Part shown: positions 32,388 through 41,996 of the stretch, in pieces
Position numbering within the stretch: the stretch's first letter is position 1
Layout: each line of letters opens with the position of its first letter
Source: Bradyrhizobium sp. CB1717
Lineage (GTDB): Bacteria; Pseudomonadota; Alphaproteobacteria; Rhizobiales; Xanthobacteraceae
NCBI RefSeq assembly: GCF_029714325.1
Contig: NZ_CP121666.1
Location: 4,092,001 to 4,156,000, forward strand
Direction of reading: 5' to 3'
DNA length: 64,000 nucleotides
Made by a program: the position numbers and the translations under genes
Notes under the pieces: model-generated
Database searches by the model: none
What the model saw: the letters and a program-made list of their open reading frames with translations, nothing else
Told to the model about the DNA's origin: nothing

Positions 32388-33718
32388 CGTCCACGCTTGC
32401 CCGCGCGCTTGTGTGCACCTTGCTGCTGTGCCTCGCCGGCTGCGACGATGGCAGCGGCGATCCCAGGGCGCAGATCGGCGCCAACCCGAAGCTCCCCGAG
32501 ATCCAGCAATATTGGCTGCCGCCGATGCATATCGCGCGCATCGTCGGCTGGAAGAAGGACGAGACGCCCTCGGTCGCACAGGGCCTGCAGGCCAAGGCCT
32601 TCGCTACCGGCTTGCAGCATCCGCGCTTCCTCTACGTGTTGCCCAACGGCGACGTGCTGGTGGTGGAATCCAAGGCGCCCAAGGGGGCTCCGATCAAGCG
32701 GCCCAAGGAAATCGTGATCGGCTACGTCGAAGCCTGGGCGACGTCAGGCGGCGATACCGGCGAGAGCAATCGCATCACGCTCTTGCGCGATACCAACGGC
32801 GACGGCGTGCCGGATACGCAGAGCGTCTTCCTCGACCATCTCAACTCGCCCTTCGGCGTCGCGCTGGTCGGCAACGATCTCTATGTCGCCAACACCGACG
32901 CCATCGTCAAATATCCCTACACCGAAGGCGATACCAAGATCACCGCGCCGGGCACGGTGCTGACGCCGCTGCCGGGCGGCCCGATCGATCATCACTGGAC
33001 CAAGAGCCTCGTCGCGAGCCCCGACGGCTCGAAGCTCTATGCCGGCGTCGGCTCCAACAGCAACATCACCGAAAACGGCATGGAAGCCGAGCACAATCGC
33101 GCCGCCATCCTCGAGGTCGACCGCGACAGCGGCCGCTGGCGCATCTTTGCGAGCGGCCTGCGCAATCCGAACGGCCTCAGCTTCGAGCCGCAGACCGGCG
33201 CGTTGTGGACGGTCGTGAACGAGCGCGATGAGCTCGGCCCCGACCTCGTGCCCGACTATATGACATCGGTGAAGGACGGCGGCTTCTATGGCTGGCCCTA
33301 CAGCTATTACGGCCAGCATGTCGATCCCCGCGTCAAGCCGGAGCGGCCCGACCTCGTCGCCAGGGCGATCATGCCCGACTACGCCCTGAGCTCGCATGTC
33401 GCCCCGCTGGGAATGGCTTTCTACACCGGCACAAGCCTGCCGAGCGCCTATCGCGGCGGCGCCTTCGTCGGCGAGCATGGCAGCTGGAACAGGCAGAACC
33501 TGAACGGCTACAAGGTCGTGTTCGTGCCGTTCAGCGACGGCAAGCCGAGCGGGCCGGCACAGGACGTCGTCACCGGCTTCCTGAAGAGCGACAACCACGC
33601 GCGCGGCCGTCCTGTCGGCGTCGCCATCGACAAGACCGGCGCGCTGCTGGTCGCCGACGACAGCGGCAACACGGTGTGGCGGGTGAGCGCGACGCATCCG
33701 CAGCTCACGCAGCGATAA
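32384..33718 (+). CDS. Sorbosone/glucose dehydrogenase-like PQQ lipoprotein
   Basis: The 444-residue protein begins with a lipoprotein signal ending L-A-G-C (Cys about residue 19), so it is exported and membrane-anchored. The mature part is a six-bladed propeller of the GSDH type, with [13 protein letters not shown] (a Ca-binding-like loop), [30 protein letters not shown] and V-G-E-H-G-S-W-N-R. These match PQQ-dependent aldose/sorbosone dehydrogenases, which oxidise sugars in the periplasm. The adjacent DUF2231 membrane protein probably provides the electron-transfer or anchoring partner. Substrate unproven. Confidence 0.88.
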   Translation: MTSTLARALVCTLLLCLAGCDDGSGDPRAQIGANPKLPEIQQYWLPPMHIARIVGWKKDETPSVAQGLQAKAFATGLQHPRFLYVLPNGDVLVVESKAPKGAPIKRPKEIVIGYVEAWATSGGDTGESNRITLLRDTNGDGVPDTQSVFLDHLNSPFGVALVGNDLYVANTDAIVKYPYTEGDTKITAPGTVLTPLPGGPIDHHWTKSLVASPDGSKLYAGVGSNSNITENGMEAEHNRAAILEVDRDSGRWRIFASGLRNPNGLSFEPQTGALWTVVNERDELGPDLVPDYMTSVKDGGFYGWPYSYYGQHVDPRVKPERPDLVARAIMPDYALSSHVAPLGMAFYTGTSLPSAYRGGAFVGEHGSWNRQNLNGYKVVFVPFSDGKPSGPAQDVVTGFLKSDNHARGRPVGVAIDKTGALLVADDSGNTVWRVSATHPQLTQR

Positions 33719-33752
33719 GTGCCTGGATATTGGAGAGCTGGAGGAGGAGACC

Positions 33753-33956
33753 ATGGGCCTTGCTCAATACGCGATCGTGCCGGTGCAGGACGAATGGGGC
33801 GTGCTGCATGACGGCGACGTCAAGAGCAGATACGCCACCAAGGAAGCCGCCTTCGAGTCGGCGGTCGCGGCAGCGTCGCTGGCGCTGCGCGAGGGACATG
33901 AGGTGCATGTCAGCGTGCCCGGTCGCGAAGCCGGCGAGAATGCGCTGGGAATTTAG
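33753..33956 (+). CDS. Small DUF2188-like protein
   Basis: The 67-residue protein begins M-G-L-A-Q-Y-A-I-V-P-V-Q-D-E-W-G-V-L-H-D-G and continues A-T-K-E-A-A-F-E-S-A-V-A-A-A, then H-E-V-H-V-S-V-P-G-R. The pattern of a short beta hairpin, an 'A-x-x-E-A-A' helix and a closing strand is that of DUF2188-type miniproteins, which are abundant in rhizobia and of unknown role. The GGAGGAGGAG ribosome site is very strong, suggesting high expression. It is 34 nt downstream of the sugar dehydrogenase and could be in that operon. Confidence 0.75.
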   Translation: MGLAQYAIVPVQDEWGVLHDGDVKSRYATKEAAFESAVAAASLALREGHEVHVSVPGREAGENALGI

Positions 33957-34328
33957 CTTCATCGTCGTGTGACCTGAACAAGGTCAGGACCTGACAACCG
34001 CCGCCCGGTGCAATCGACCGTCCGCGCTGAGGCGTGGCGGCCGCAACGATTGTTTAAACGATCGACGAATCCAGCGGCCGCATCCACTTGATCGCTGGCC
34101 TATCGCGGCTCGCAAGCGACGGGCAGGGACGACGCCGGACCTCGTATGCTTCAAAACTCATTCGCAGTCGTACAATCTCGATATTCTGGTTGACGTGTGC
34201 GCATCCAGGGGTTGTATTGAGCCTCAGAGCATGAATTTGCGGGAGAGGGAAGCCCACCTGTCACTCCGCGCGACCGCATGCGTGATGACCGCCTGTCCGG
34301 CTGGACCAGTGGCGAGTGAGGTGAGGTC
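33957..34328. other. Intergenic region with a double inverted repeat, no clear gene
   Basis: Between the DUF2188-like gene and the Rieske gene lie 372 nt. A minus-strand frame (34054-34257) is open but has no ribosome site or recognisable family. The main visible structure is the inverted-repeat cluster at 33970-33995. Confidence 0.4.
33970..33995. promoter_or_regulatory. Overlapping inverted repeats
   Basis: TGACCT (33970-33975) and AGGTCA (33981-33986) flank 5 nt. GTCAGG and CCTGAC (33983-33995) flank a single A and share bases with the first repeat. The two nested dyads suggest a regulator site or a switchable hairpin. Confidence 0.35.
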
Positions 34329-35375
34329 ATGGTGATCGCGTCAACCTGGGACACCGAGAGAGCCGATTATCGCGCCATCGTCAACGAATGGCACGTGGTC
34401 CGCCGGAGCGAGGAGGTCGCGGAAGGCGCCATCGTGCCGGCGCGCCTGCTTGGCGAGGACATCATCCTGTGGCGCCACGACGGCGAGGTTCACGCCTGGA
34501 AGGACTATTGCCGTCATCGCGGTGCGCGCTTGTCGCTCGGCTGGGTGAAGGACGGTTGCGTCGTCTGCCCCTACCATGGCTGGGAATACGGCACCGATGG
34601 AGCCTGCCGCCGTTACCCGGCTCATCCGACGACCCGCCCGACGAGCCGAGCCGCGGCATTCCGCCATCAGGCGGTCGAGCGGTATGGATACATTTGGGTC
34701 TGCATGGGCAATCCAGTCGCCGCTGTTCCTCCGTTTCCCGTTTGGGAGGATGCGACCTATCGCAAGGTCCAGGCCGGGCCGTACTACTACAATGCAAATG
34801 CTCTTCGTGCCGTGGAGAACTTCCTGGACCCGGCGCACTTTCCGTTCGTGCACGCCAACCTCAATGGCAACCCCGATGATCCCGACGAACTCGTGGATTA
34901 CGATGTCGTGTTGACGGATGAAGGCTTGCGCACGAGCGAGATCACCTTGTTTCAGCCCTACGGCGATCATCGCGGCATTCCCATCACGGCGGGCTATCAT
35001 TACTACTGCTTCCGCCCCACGACGGCCTATTTCGACAAGAAGACCGGCGAGGTTGAGCGCTTCTGCACGTTCATGGCCGTCACGCCGATCGATCTGGAAA
35101 ACTGCGTGCTGCATCTGACCGCCGCCGTCAACTACGGCTTTGATGTCGGCGTCGAGCAGATCGTGGCGCGCCTGGACAAGGTGTACGAGCAGGATCGCGT
35201 GATCGTCGAGTCGCAACGCCCGAAGACTTTGCCGCTTCAACCCAAGGACGAGATACACCTGAGAAGCGATCTTCTCGGCGTGGAGTATCGCCGCTGGCTT
35301 CGTGCTTTGGCGGGTGAAGGACCCATGCCGGATCGTGCGCAAGGGGCGGCGGCCGAGGGCGCGGTCGCAAACTGA
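34329..35375 (+). CDS. Rieske non-haem iron oxygenase, alpha subunit
   Basis: The 348-residue oxygenase has a Rieske [2Fe-2S] site C61-R-H63 ... C80-P-Y-H83 and the mononuclear iron site N164-x2-D167-x2-H170-x4-H175 in the order expected for ring-hydroxylating or O/N-demethylating oxygenases. Its length and the E-N-F-L-D-P-A-H-F-P-F-V-H text resemble the vanillate O-demethylase/phthalate branch. These need a separate reductase, and none is encoded nearby, so electrons must come from elsewhere. The ribosome site GAGGTGAGG is good. Downstream, after 279 nt, comes an MHS transporter; a shared catabolic role is likely but unproven. Confidence 0.9.
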   Translation: MVIASTWDTERADYRAIVNEWHVVRRSEEVAEGAIVPARLLGEDIILWRHDGEVHAWKDYCRHRGARLSLGWVKDGCVVCPYHGWEYGTDGACRRYPAHPTTRPTSRAAAFRHQAVERYGYIWVCMGNPVAAVPPFPVWEDATYRKVQAGPYYYNANALRAVENFLDPAHFPFVHANLNGNPDDPDELVDYDVVLTDEGLRTSEITLFQPYGDHRGIPITAGYHYYCFRPTTAYFDKKTGEVERFCTFMAVTPIDLENCVLHLTAAVNYGFDVGVEQIVARLDKVYEQDRVIVESQRPKTLPLQPKDEIHLRSDLLGVEYRRWLRALAGEGPMPDRAQGAAAEGAVAN

Positions 35376-35654
35376 GTGACCGGGCGAAGCGCAACGCGAG
35401 TGACGATGAGGAAGGCGCTTTGAGCCGCGGTGGGCTTCAAACGTCCCGCCGCGTAAAATAACATCATGTTAGGTTTATCGCATAACTGGGTAATTGTGTT
35501 AGCCCGGCGAAAGCCTATTGTTGCGACCAATCAGACAGCCATCGGCAATGACAAGCGCTCCGCGAAGCCCCGCAGAGCGCCCGGAGAGTGCTGTCCGATG
35601 TCGAACGAAGCCCGCCAACGGGACGTCGAGAAACCCAGAGGAGGAATTTCTGAG

Positions 35655-37052
35655 ATGACCACGACACGCGCGATCCATGACAGGAGTCAGTCCAAGAAGG
35701 CTGCTGCGAGCGGCTGGATCGGTTCGGCTCTCGAATATTATGACTTCTTCATCTACGCGACTGCCGCTTCGCTGATCTTCCCGCAAATCTTCTTTCCGTC
35801 GGAAAATCCCACCGTCGCCATCGTCGCATCGCTGGCGACCTATGGCGTCGGCTATGTGGCCCGTCCCATCGGCGCCTTCGTGCTCGGACATTGGGGCGAC
35901 ACCCATGGCCGCAAGACCGTGCTCATCGTCTGCATGTTCCTGATGGGCATCTCGACCATGGCGGTCGGTTTTCTGCCGACCTATCAGCAGGTCGGCATCC
36001 TCGCCCCGATCCTGCTCGTCATCCTGCGGCTCGTGCAGGGATTTGCCGTTGCCGGTGAAATCTCCGGCGCGAGCTCAATGATCCTGGAGCACGCGCCGTT
36101 CGGCCGGCGCGGCTTCTATGCGAGCTTCGCGCTTCAGGGCGTGCAGGCCGGACAGATTCTCGCGGCGGCCGTCTTCCTGCCGCTGGCCGCCTACATGCCG
36201 ACCGAGGCCTTCAACAGCTGGGGCTGGCGGATTCCCTTCCTGCTCAGCTTCTTCGTCATCGTCGCCGGCTACATCATTCGCCGCGAAGTCGACGAAACCC
36301 CCGCCTTCGCCCGCGAGGGCGAGCGGGGAGAAACGCCGCGGTCGCCCATCGTTCAGGCCATCAAGCTGAGCTGGCGCGACATGCTCAGGGTCATCTGCAT
36401 GGCCCTGATGAACGTCATCCCCGTCGTTGCGACCATCTTCGGTGCGGCCTATGCGGTGCAGCCGGCCTATGGCATCGGTTTTGCCAAGGACGTCTATCTG
36501 TGGATCCCGGTGCTCGGAAACATGCTGGCCATATTCGTCATTCCCTTTGTCGGCAATCTCTCCGACAAGGTCGGCCGCAAGCCTCCGATCATCGTGGGTG
36601 CGCTGCTCTCCGGCCTGCTCGCCTTCGGCTATCTCTATGCGATCAGCATCAGGAACGTGCCGCTTGCGATCCTGCTGTCGCTGCTGATGTGGGGCGTCGT
36701 CTACCAGGGCTACAACGCGATCTTCCCGAGCTTCTACCCGGAGCTGTTTCCGACCCGCACCCGGGTGTCGGCGATGGCGATCTCGCAGAACATCGGTACG
36801 ACCATCACCGCGTTGCTTCCCGCCTTGTTCGCGACCGTGGCACCTCCCGGCTCGGACAACATCCCGTTGACGGTGGGGGCGATCGCCTTCGGCATCACGG
36901 TCATCGCGGCGCTGGCGGCCGTCTCGGCGCGGGAAACCTATCGGATCCGCATCGACGATCTCGGCAACCCCAAGGCCGTTCCGATGCCACAGGCCGACTA
37001 TGAGCGGCAGCGTGCGGAAGCTGCGAGCGGAGCGGCCGCAGTTCAGACCTGA
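35655..37052 (+). CDS. MFS transporter of the metabolite:H+ symporter (MHS) family
   Basis: The 465-residue protein has about twelve TM segments and the MHS signatures: S-A-L-E-Y-Y-D-F-F-I-Y-A-T-A-A in TM1, V-A-R-P-I-G-A-F-V-L-G-H-W-G-D-T-H-G-R-K in the 2-3 loop, and R-L-V-Q-G-F-A-V-A-G-E-I-S-G-A near TM4-5. Relatives import betaine, proline, shikimate, citrate or other organic acids. Start ATG 35655 has a GGAGGAATTT site. The next gene (37176) is a broken beta-keto acid cleavage enzyme gene, so the pair probably once imported and degraded a carboxylate substrate. Confidence 0.9.
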   Translation: MTTTRAIHDRSQSKKAAASGWIGSALEYYDFFIYATAASLIFPQIFFPSENPTVAIVASLATYGVGYVARPIGAFVLGHWGDTHGRKTVLIVCMFLMGISTMAVGFLPTYQQVGILAPILLVILRLVQGFAVAGEISGASSMILEHAPFGRRGFYASFALQGVQAGQILAAAVFLPLAAYMPTEAFNSWGWRIPFLLSFFVIVAGYIIRREVDETPAFAREGERGETPRSPIVQAIKLSWRDMLRVICMALMNVIPVVATIFGAAYAVQPAYGIGFAKDVYLWIPVLGNMLAIFVIPFVGNLSDKVGRKPPIIVGALLSGLLAFGYLYAISIRNVPLAILLSLLMWGVVYQGYNAIFPSFYPELFPTRTRVSAMAISQNIGTTITALLPALFATVAPPGSDNIPLTVGAIAFGITVIAALAAVSARETYRIRIDDLGNPKAVPMPQADYERQRAEAASGAAAVQT

Positions 37053-37175
37053 CGGAAACGCAACGAGCCATGCCGCTGCGAGCAATGATGTTTGCAGCGG
37101 CAGGCTCGACGCGTTACGTGATAACCCACTCGAACCTGCTTTTGCGCGCGAGCGCGATCATCATGAGGTCCAGGG

Positions 37176-38002
37176 ATGAACCCCGTCGTCGTTGCTGTCG
37201 CCATCACCGGCTCCGTTCCGCGCAAGAAGGACAATCCGGCGGTGCCGATCCTGCCGTCTGAACAGATCGAATCGACCCACCAGGCCTTCGAGGCCGGTGC
37301 CACGCTGCCCATATCCATGTTCGCAACGATGACGAGACGCCGTCCTCGGATCCCGAGCGCTTTGCCCTGGTGCAGGAGGGCATCAGGATACATTGTCCGG
37401 GGATGATCGTTCAGTTCTCGACCGGCGGGCGAGGGCGCGATCCCTCGGCGCGCGGATCATCGCTCTATCTCAAGCCGGACATGGCCTCGCTCTCCACGGG
37501 GTCGGTGAACTTTCCGACCATCGTCTACGAGAACGGCGCCGCCCTGGTCGAGACTCTCGCCACCGGCATGAAGGCGAATGGCATCCGCCCGGAGATCGAG
37601 ATCTTCGATCTGTCACATCTGCATGGCGCCCGTCGCCTGATCGAGGCGGGGCTGATGGATTCACGTCCGCACGTGCAGTTCGTCATGGGCGTGAAGAACG
37701 CGATGCCGGCGGACGAGCATGTCCTCGACATCCTCCTGGGCGAGCTCAGGCGGCTGATTCCGAAAGCGACCTGGACGGCCGCCGGGATCGGGCGCCACCA
37801 AGCCGAGGTCATGGGCTGGGCGCTCGCGCGGGGCGCCGACGCAGTTCGCACCGGGCTCGAGGACAATATCAGGATCGACAAGACGCGCCTCGCCGCCAGC
37901 AACGCAGAGCTGGTGACCGTCGCCGCCGAGGCTGTCACGCGCCACGGCCGGCGCGTTGCGACCCCGGCCGAGGCGCGATCCTTGCTCGGGCTCGCGGGAT
38001 AG
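37176..38002 (+). pseudogene. Frameshifted beta-keto acid cleavage enzyme (BKACE, DUF849)
   Basis: The first frame from ATG 37176 reads M-N-P-V-V-V-A-V-A-I-T-G-S-V-P-R-K-K-D-N-P and stays family-like up to A-G-A-T-L near 37308. The expected zinc motif H-I-H-V-R continues only in another frame, and the second frame runs cleanly from there to TAG at 38000-38002. It contains P-G-M-I-V-Q-F-S-T-G-G-R-G-R and G-L-E-D-N-I-R near the end. Restoring one base at about 37306-37310 would give a normal enzyme of about 275 residues. The rest has no decay, so this is either a very recent mutation or a base-call error. BKACE enzymes cleave beta-keto acids with acetyl-CoA. Confidence 0.85.
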
Positions 38003-38132
38003 GGGCTACTGCCTCCCCCTGACATGCTCAAGGCTGCCGACTGCCATTCGGTGGCCGGCATTCCGCTGCGCCAAGACTCCCGCTATGACGGGTCTGTGCA
38101 CAGGCACGCAGCTGGGGCAGGCGACGTTTGGA

Positions 38133-39338
38133 ATGCGGTTCTTGAAATCTGACGGCAGGCTCATCGGGGTCCTGCTGGTGCTTGCAATCACCCAATTGGT
38201 TGGATGGGGAACGATAGGCCTTCCGCCCATCATCGGCCGTGACCTTGCCGCCGATCTCGGCATGAGCCTGCCGATGGTGTTTGCGGGCACCTCGACACTT
38301 TACGTCACCATGGGGCTTTGCGCGCCCTGGCTCGCCAAGGCTTTCGCGCGGCATGGGGCGCGCAAGGTCATGATGATCGGCACCGTCGTCAGCGTGCCCG
38401 GATTCGTGCTGCTGTTCTTTGCGCGCGACCCGGCCCTCTATTTCGCCGCCTGGATCGTCTTCGGCCTTGCCGGCAGCGCCACGCTCTCGACCGGCGCCTA
38501 TATCATGCTGAACGAGGTCGCCGGGCGGCAGGCCAAGAGCGCGATCGGCGCGCTCATGCTGGTGACGGGGCTTTCGAGCAGCATCTTCTGGCCGGCCACA
38601 TCGTTCCTGAATGGTCTCGTCGGCTGGCGCTGGACGTGCCTCGTCTACGCCGCCATGCTGATCGTGGTCTCGCTCCCGCTCTATGCGTTGGCCGCGCCGC
38701 GCCGGAGCGTCGCGAAGGACGAGGGCCCGGCGCCGGCAAGGCACGCGGATGCGCCGCCGGTTGCGCGCAGCACCTTCGGACTCGTCGTCTCCGCGATCAC
38801 CCTCAATGCCTTCGTCAATTTCGGCCTCGGCGCCGTGTTCATCGAGCTGCTGCGGGCGGAGGGGCTGGCGCCGGCGCAGGCGGTCGCGTTCGGCTCGATG
38901 CTCGGCGTCATCCAGGTCAGCGCCCGCGGGCTCGACTTCCTCGGCGGCGGGCGGTGGGACGGCATCACGACGGGGCTGGTGGCCGGCACGGCGCTTCCCG
39001 TTGCCATGCTGCTTTTGATGATGAGCGAAGGTGCGACCTGGGCGGTCGCGGTCTTCATCCTGCTCTACGGTGCCGGCAGCGGCGCGATGGCGGTGGCGCG
39101 GGCGACCATCCCGCTGGTGTTCTACGACCAGGCCGAGTTCGCCAAGGCGATGTCGATGATCGCATTGCCGCTCAATCTCGCCTCCGCGCTGTCTCCGCCG
39201 CTGCTGGCCGGCCTGCTCACCCAGTACGGCAGCCGCAGTGCGCTCGGTCTCACCTTCGTCTGCTCCTGCGCAACGGTACTGATCCTGGTCCTGCTCGGCC
39301 GGCGGCGGCCGCAGGTGGCGGCCGCAGCAGCGACCTGA
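38133..39338 (+). CDS. MFS transporter
   Basis: The 401-residue protein has about twelve TM segments, beginning G-V-L-L-V-L-A-I-T-Q-L-V-G-W-G-T-I-G-L-P-P-I-I-G. The 2-3 loop A-K-A-F-A-R-H-G-A-R-K-V-M carries the basic MFS motif. It resembles the monocarboxylate/oxalate-formate-like branch more than the MHS transporter two genes upstream. ATG 38133 is the last start before TM1; an in-frame ATG at 38085 would add 16 polar residues. Substrate unknown. The neighbours (BKACE genes, CoA transferase) suggest an organic acid. Confidence 0.82.
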   Translation: MRFLKSDGRLIGVLLVLAITQLVGWGTIGLPPIIGRDLAADLGMSLPMVFAGTSTLYVTMGLCAPWLAKAFARHGARKVMMIGTVVSVPGFVLLFFARDPALYFAAWIVFGLAGSATLSTGAYIMLNEVAGRQAKSAIGALMLVTGLSSSIFWPATSFLNGLVGWRWTCLVYAAMLIVVSLPLYALAAPRRSVAKDEGPAPARHADAPPVARSTFGLVVSAITLNAFVNFGLGAVFIELLRAEGLAPAQAVAFGSMLGVIQVSARGLDFLGGGRWDGITTGLVAGTALPVAMLLLMMSEGATWAVAVFILLYGAGSGAMAVARATIPLVFYDQAEFAKAMSMIALPLNLASALSPPLLAGLLTQYGSRSALGLTFVCSCATVLILVLLGRRRPQVAAAAAT

Positions 39339-39506
39339 CGCTATATTCGCGACACGGAAATTCTCAGCACGGTCGCTCCCGCTGCCGGCGCGCGGATGCC
39401 CTTATGCCCGGAGCGCAGTGCTCAGGGCGCGAAAATGGTGTATCCGCAATGAGCGCGGCCTGGCTGGAGCCACCGCGCCAACACCAGTTCCCCGGAGGAA
39501 ACCGAC

Positions 39507-40736
39507 ATGTCGGCCTTGCCGCTCTCAGGCATCAAGATCCTTGATCTCACGCGCGTCCTTGCCGGGCCCCTGTCGGCCCAGATGCTGGGCGATCTCGGCG
39601 CGGAGGTCATCAAGATCGAGCGGCCGGGCACCGGCGATGACGCGCGCGCTTTCGGCCCGCCTTACCTGACCGATCCCGACGGCAGGGCCAACAACAACAA
39701 CTCGTTCTACCTCTGCGCCAACCGCAACAAGAAGTCGGTCACGGTCAACATTGCCAAGCCGGAGGGGCAGGCGATCATCCGCGAGCTCGCCAAGGACGTC
39801 GACGTCTTCATGGAGAACTACAAGGTCGGCGACCTCAAGCGCTACGGCCTCGACTACGAGACGATCAAGGCGATCAACCCCGGCATCATCTATTGCTCGG
39901 TGACCGGCTTCGGCCAGACCGGCCCCTACGCGCCGCGCGCCGGCTATGACGCGATCCTGCAGGCGATGGGCGGGCTGATGAGCGTCACGGGCCATATCGA
40001 CGGCGAGCCGGGCGAGGGCCCGATGAAGGTCGGCCCGTCGATCGTCGACTACATGACCGGCATGAATGCCTCGATCGGGATTCTCTCGGCGCTTTACCAT
40101 CGCGACGCCAATGACGGGCAGGGACAGCACATCGATGTCTGCCTGTTCGATACCGTGATCGCATCGCTGTCGCACTGGCTGCAGATCTATCTCGTCAACG
40201 GCAAGACGCCGCCGCGCCGCGGCACCTGGGGCAATGGCGGCATGCCGGCCGGCGTATTCCGCTGCACCGACGGCGAGCTGATGCTGGTGGTCGGCAATGA
40301 CGGTCAGTTCCAGCGCACCTGTGCCGTGCTCGGCGAGCCTGAGCTCGCCAATGACAAGCGCTTCGTCAAGAACAACGACCGCGTTGTGCACGGCAAGGAG
40401 ATCATGGCGATCTTCGCCGGCCTGTTCCTGAAGCAGCCGGTGGCCTACTGGCTGGACAAGCTGGAGGAGGCCGGCGTGCCGTCGGGGCCGATCAACAATT
40501 TCGAGCAGGTGTTCTCCGATCCGCACGTCCAGTCGCGCGGCATGCGGGTGAAGACCGAGCACAAGTTCGAGCCGGAGCTGTCGCTGATCCGCAATGCGCT
40601 GACCTACTCGGAGACCCCGATCAAGAACTACCGCGCCCCGCCGCTGCTGGGGGAGCACACACAGGAGGTGCTCGGCGGCAAGCTCGGCTACGATGCCGGG
40701 AAGATCGAGGAACTGAAGCAGCAGGGGATTATCTAG
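39507..40736 (+). CDS. CaiB/BaiF-type (class III) CoA-transferase
   Basis: The 409-residue enzyme moves CoA between carboxylic acids in the cytoplasm. It has the N-terminal L-S-G-I-K-I-L-D-L-T-R-V-L-A-G-P and G-D-L-G-A-E-V-I-K-I-E-R-P-G-x-G-D. The M-E-N-Y-K-V-G-D-L segment is present, and the catalytic Asp is D181 in G-P-S-I-V-D-Y-M-T-G-M. Length is normal. The neighbours (two BKACE genes, MFS and MHS transporters, RidA) suggest activation of an imported carboxylate to its CoA ester. A repeat element with a perfect 28-bp inverted repeat lies between this gene and the next BKACE gene. Confidence 0.93.
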   Translation: MSALPLSGIKILDLTRVLAGPLSAQMLGDLGAEVIKIERPGTGDDARAFGPPYLTDPDGRANNNNSFYLCANRNKKSVTVNIAKPEGQAIIRELAKDVDVFMENYKVGDLKRYGLDYETIKAINPGIIYCSVTGFGQTGPYAPRAGYDAILQAMGGLMSVTGHIDGEPGEGPMKVGPSIVDYMTGMNASIGILSALYHRDANDGQGQHIDVCLFDTVIASLSHWLQIYLVNGKTPPRRGTWGNGGMPAGVFRCTDGELMLVVGNDGQFQRTCAVLGEPELANDKRFVKNNDRVVHGKEIMAIFAGLFLKQPVAYWLDKLEEAGVPSGPINNFEQVFSDPHVQSRGMRVKTEHKFEPELSLIRNALTYSETPIKNYRAPPLLGEHTQEVLGGKLGYDAGKIEELKQQGII

Positions 40737-40740
40737 CGCT

Positions 40741-40898
40741 CTTACCCTCCCCTGGAGGGGGAGGGTCGATGCGCATGCAGCGAAGCGGAATGCGCAGCGG
40801 GGTGGGGTGACAGTCTCTCTGCGTTGAACAGTGCCCGTGTGGGGAGATCACCCACCCCGACGCTTCGCGCCGACCCTCCCCCTCCAGGGGAGGGTAAG
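40741..40898. repeat. Palindromic element with perfect 28-bp terminal inverted repeats
   Basis: The 28 nt at 40741-40768 are the exact reverse complement of 40871-40898; both contain CCCTCCCC/GGGGAGGG cores. The 102-nt middle includes GCGAAGCGGAATGCG. The unit starts 5 nt after the CoA-transferase stop codon. It has no ORF, so it is a non-autonomous REP/MITE-like element rather than an IS. Confidence 0.8.
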
Positions 40899-40945
40899 AT
40901 AGGCTTGCGCTCCTAAAGTCACGGCGAGATCGGGACAACCACCGC

Positions 40946-41821
40946 ATGACCGGCAAAACCATCATCACCTGCGCCATCACGGGCAATCTCACAAAACCCG
41001 AGCAGTCGCCGTATCTCCCCATCACCCCCGAGCAGATCGCCACATCCGCGCTGGAAGCCGCCGAAGCCGGCGCGGCCATCGCCCACATCCATGTGCGTGA
41101 TCCCTCAACGGGGCGGCCCTCGATGGCGATCGATCTCTACCGCGAAGTGGTCGAAAAAATCCGTGCCCGCAACAAGAGCCTCGTCATCAATCTGACGACC
41201 GGTCCCGGCGGCCGCTTCGTGCCCTCGGTCGAGGATCCCCGCATCGCCGGTCCCGGCACGACGCTGCTGCCGCCCGAAAAGCGCGTCGAGCATATCGAGC
41301 TGCTCAAGCCCGACATCTGCACGCTCGACCTCAACACCATGAATTCCGGCGGCGAGGTCGTGATCAACACGCCGCGCAATGTCCGCATCATGGCCGAACG
41401 GATGAAGGCCGCGGGCGTGCTGCCGGAGATCGAGCTGTTCGATTCCGGCGACTGCCATCTGGCGCGCGACCTGTTCGCCGACAGCACGCTGAAGGGCCCG
41501 GGCCTGTTCTCGCTCGTGCTCGGCGTGAAGTACGGCTTCTCGGCGACGCCGGAGACGATGTTCTATGCCCGCAGCCTGCTGCCGTCGGGCGCGATCTGGT
41601 CCGGCTTCGGCATCGGCCGCGCCGAATTCCCGATGGTCGCGCAGGCCTATTTGCTCGGTGGCCATGTCCGCGTCGGCATGGAGGACAATCTCTATATGTC
41701 GAAGGGCGTGCTGGCGAAGACCAATGCCGAGCTGGTCGCGCATGCCGCGGGTATCCTGAAGAGCCTTGGTGCGAGCGTTGCGACGGCGGAAGATGCGCGT
41801 GCCATGCTGGGGCTGGCATAA
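40946..41821 (+). CDS. Beta-keto acid cleavage enzyme (BKACE, DUF849)
   Basis: The 291-residue TIM-barrel enzyme condenses a beta-keto acid with acetyl-CoA to give acetoacetate and a new CoA ester. The founding member is 3-keto-5-aminohexanoate cleavage enzyme. The zinc motif H47-I-H49-V-R-D is present, as are L-V-I-N-L-T-T-G-P-G-G-R, L-D-L-N-T-M-N and R-V-G-M-E-D-N near the C-terminus, where Glu is the remaining zinc ligand. All catalytic features look intact, unlike the frameshifted paralogue at 37176. The substrate cannot be told; with the CoA transferase upstream, an acyl or amino-acyl keto acid is plausible. Confidence 0.92.
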   Translation: MTGKTIITCAITGNLTKPEQSPYLPITPEQIATSALEAAEAGAAIAHIHVRDPSTGRPSMAIDLYREVVEKIRARNKSLVINLTTGPGGRFVPSVEDPRIAGPGTTLLPPEKRVEHIELLKPDICTLDLNTMNSGGEVVINTPRNVRIMAERMKAAGVLPEIELFDSGDCHLARDLFADSTLKGPGLFSLVLGVKYGFSATPETMFYARSLLPSGAIWSGFGIGRAEFPMVAQAYLLGGHVRVGMEDNLYMSKGVLAKTNAELVAHAAGILKSLGASVATAEDARAMLGLA

Positions 41822-41996
41822 CGCTGCGCCGGCACCGGATCGCTAACCATAGACTGGTGACGACAACGTGGCGCTCGCGCGGCCTTGCGTGGAGCTTGCG
41901 CGCAATCCCCAGATAATCCCGGTCCGTAGTCGCACAGGCTTCCACTCGGCGCGCGACTCTGATTCGATCTCTTCACGTGAGCGCGGGAGGGAATAA

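Noticed and set aside
34054..34257. 67-codon minus-strand frame in the gap before the Rieske gene
   Set aside because: No ribosome site and no family resemblance I can support; composition like that of shadow frames.
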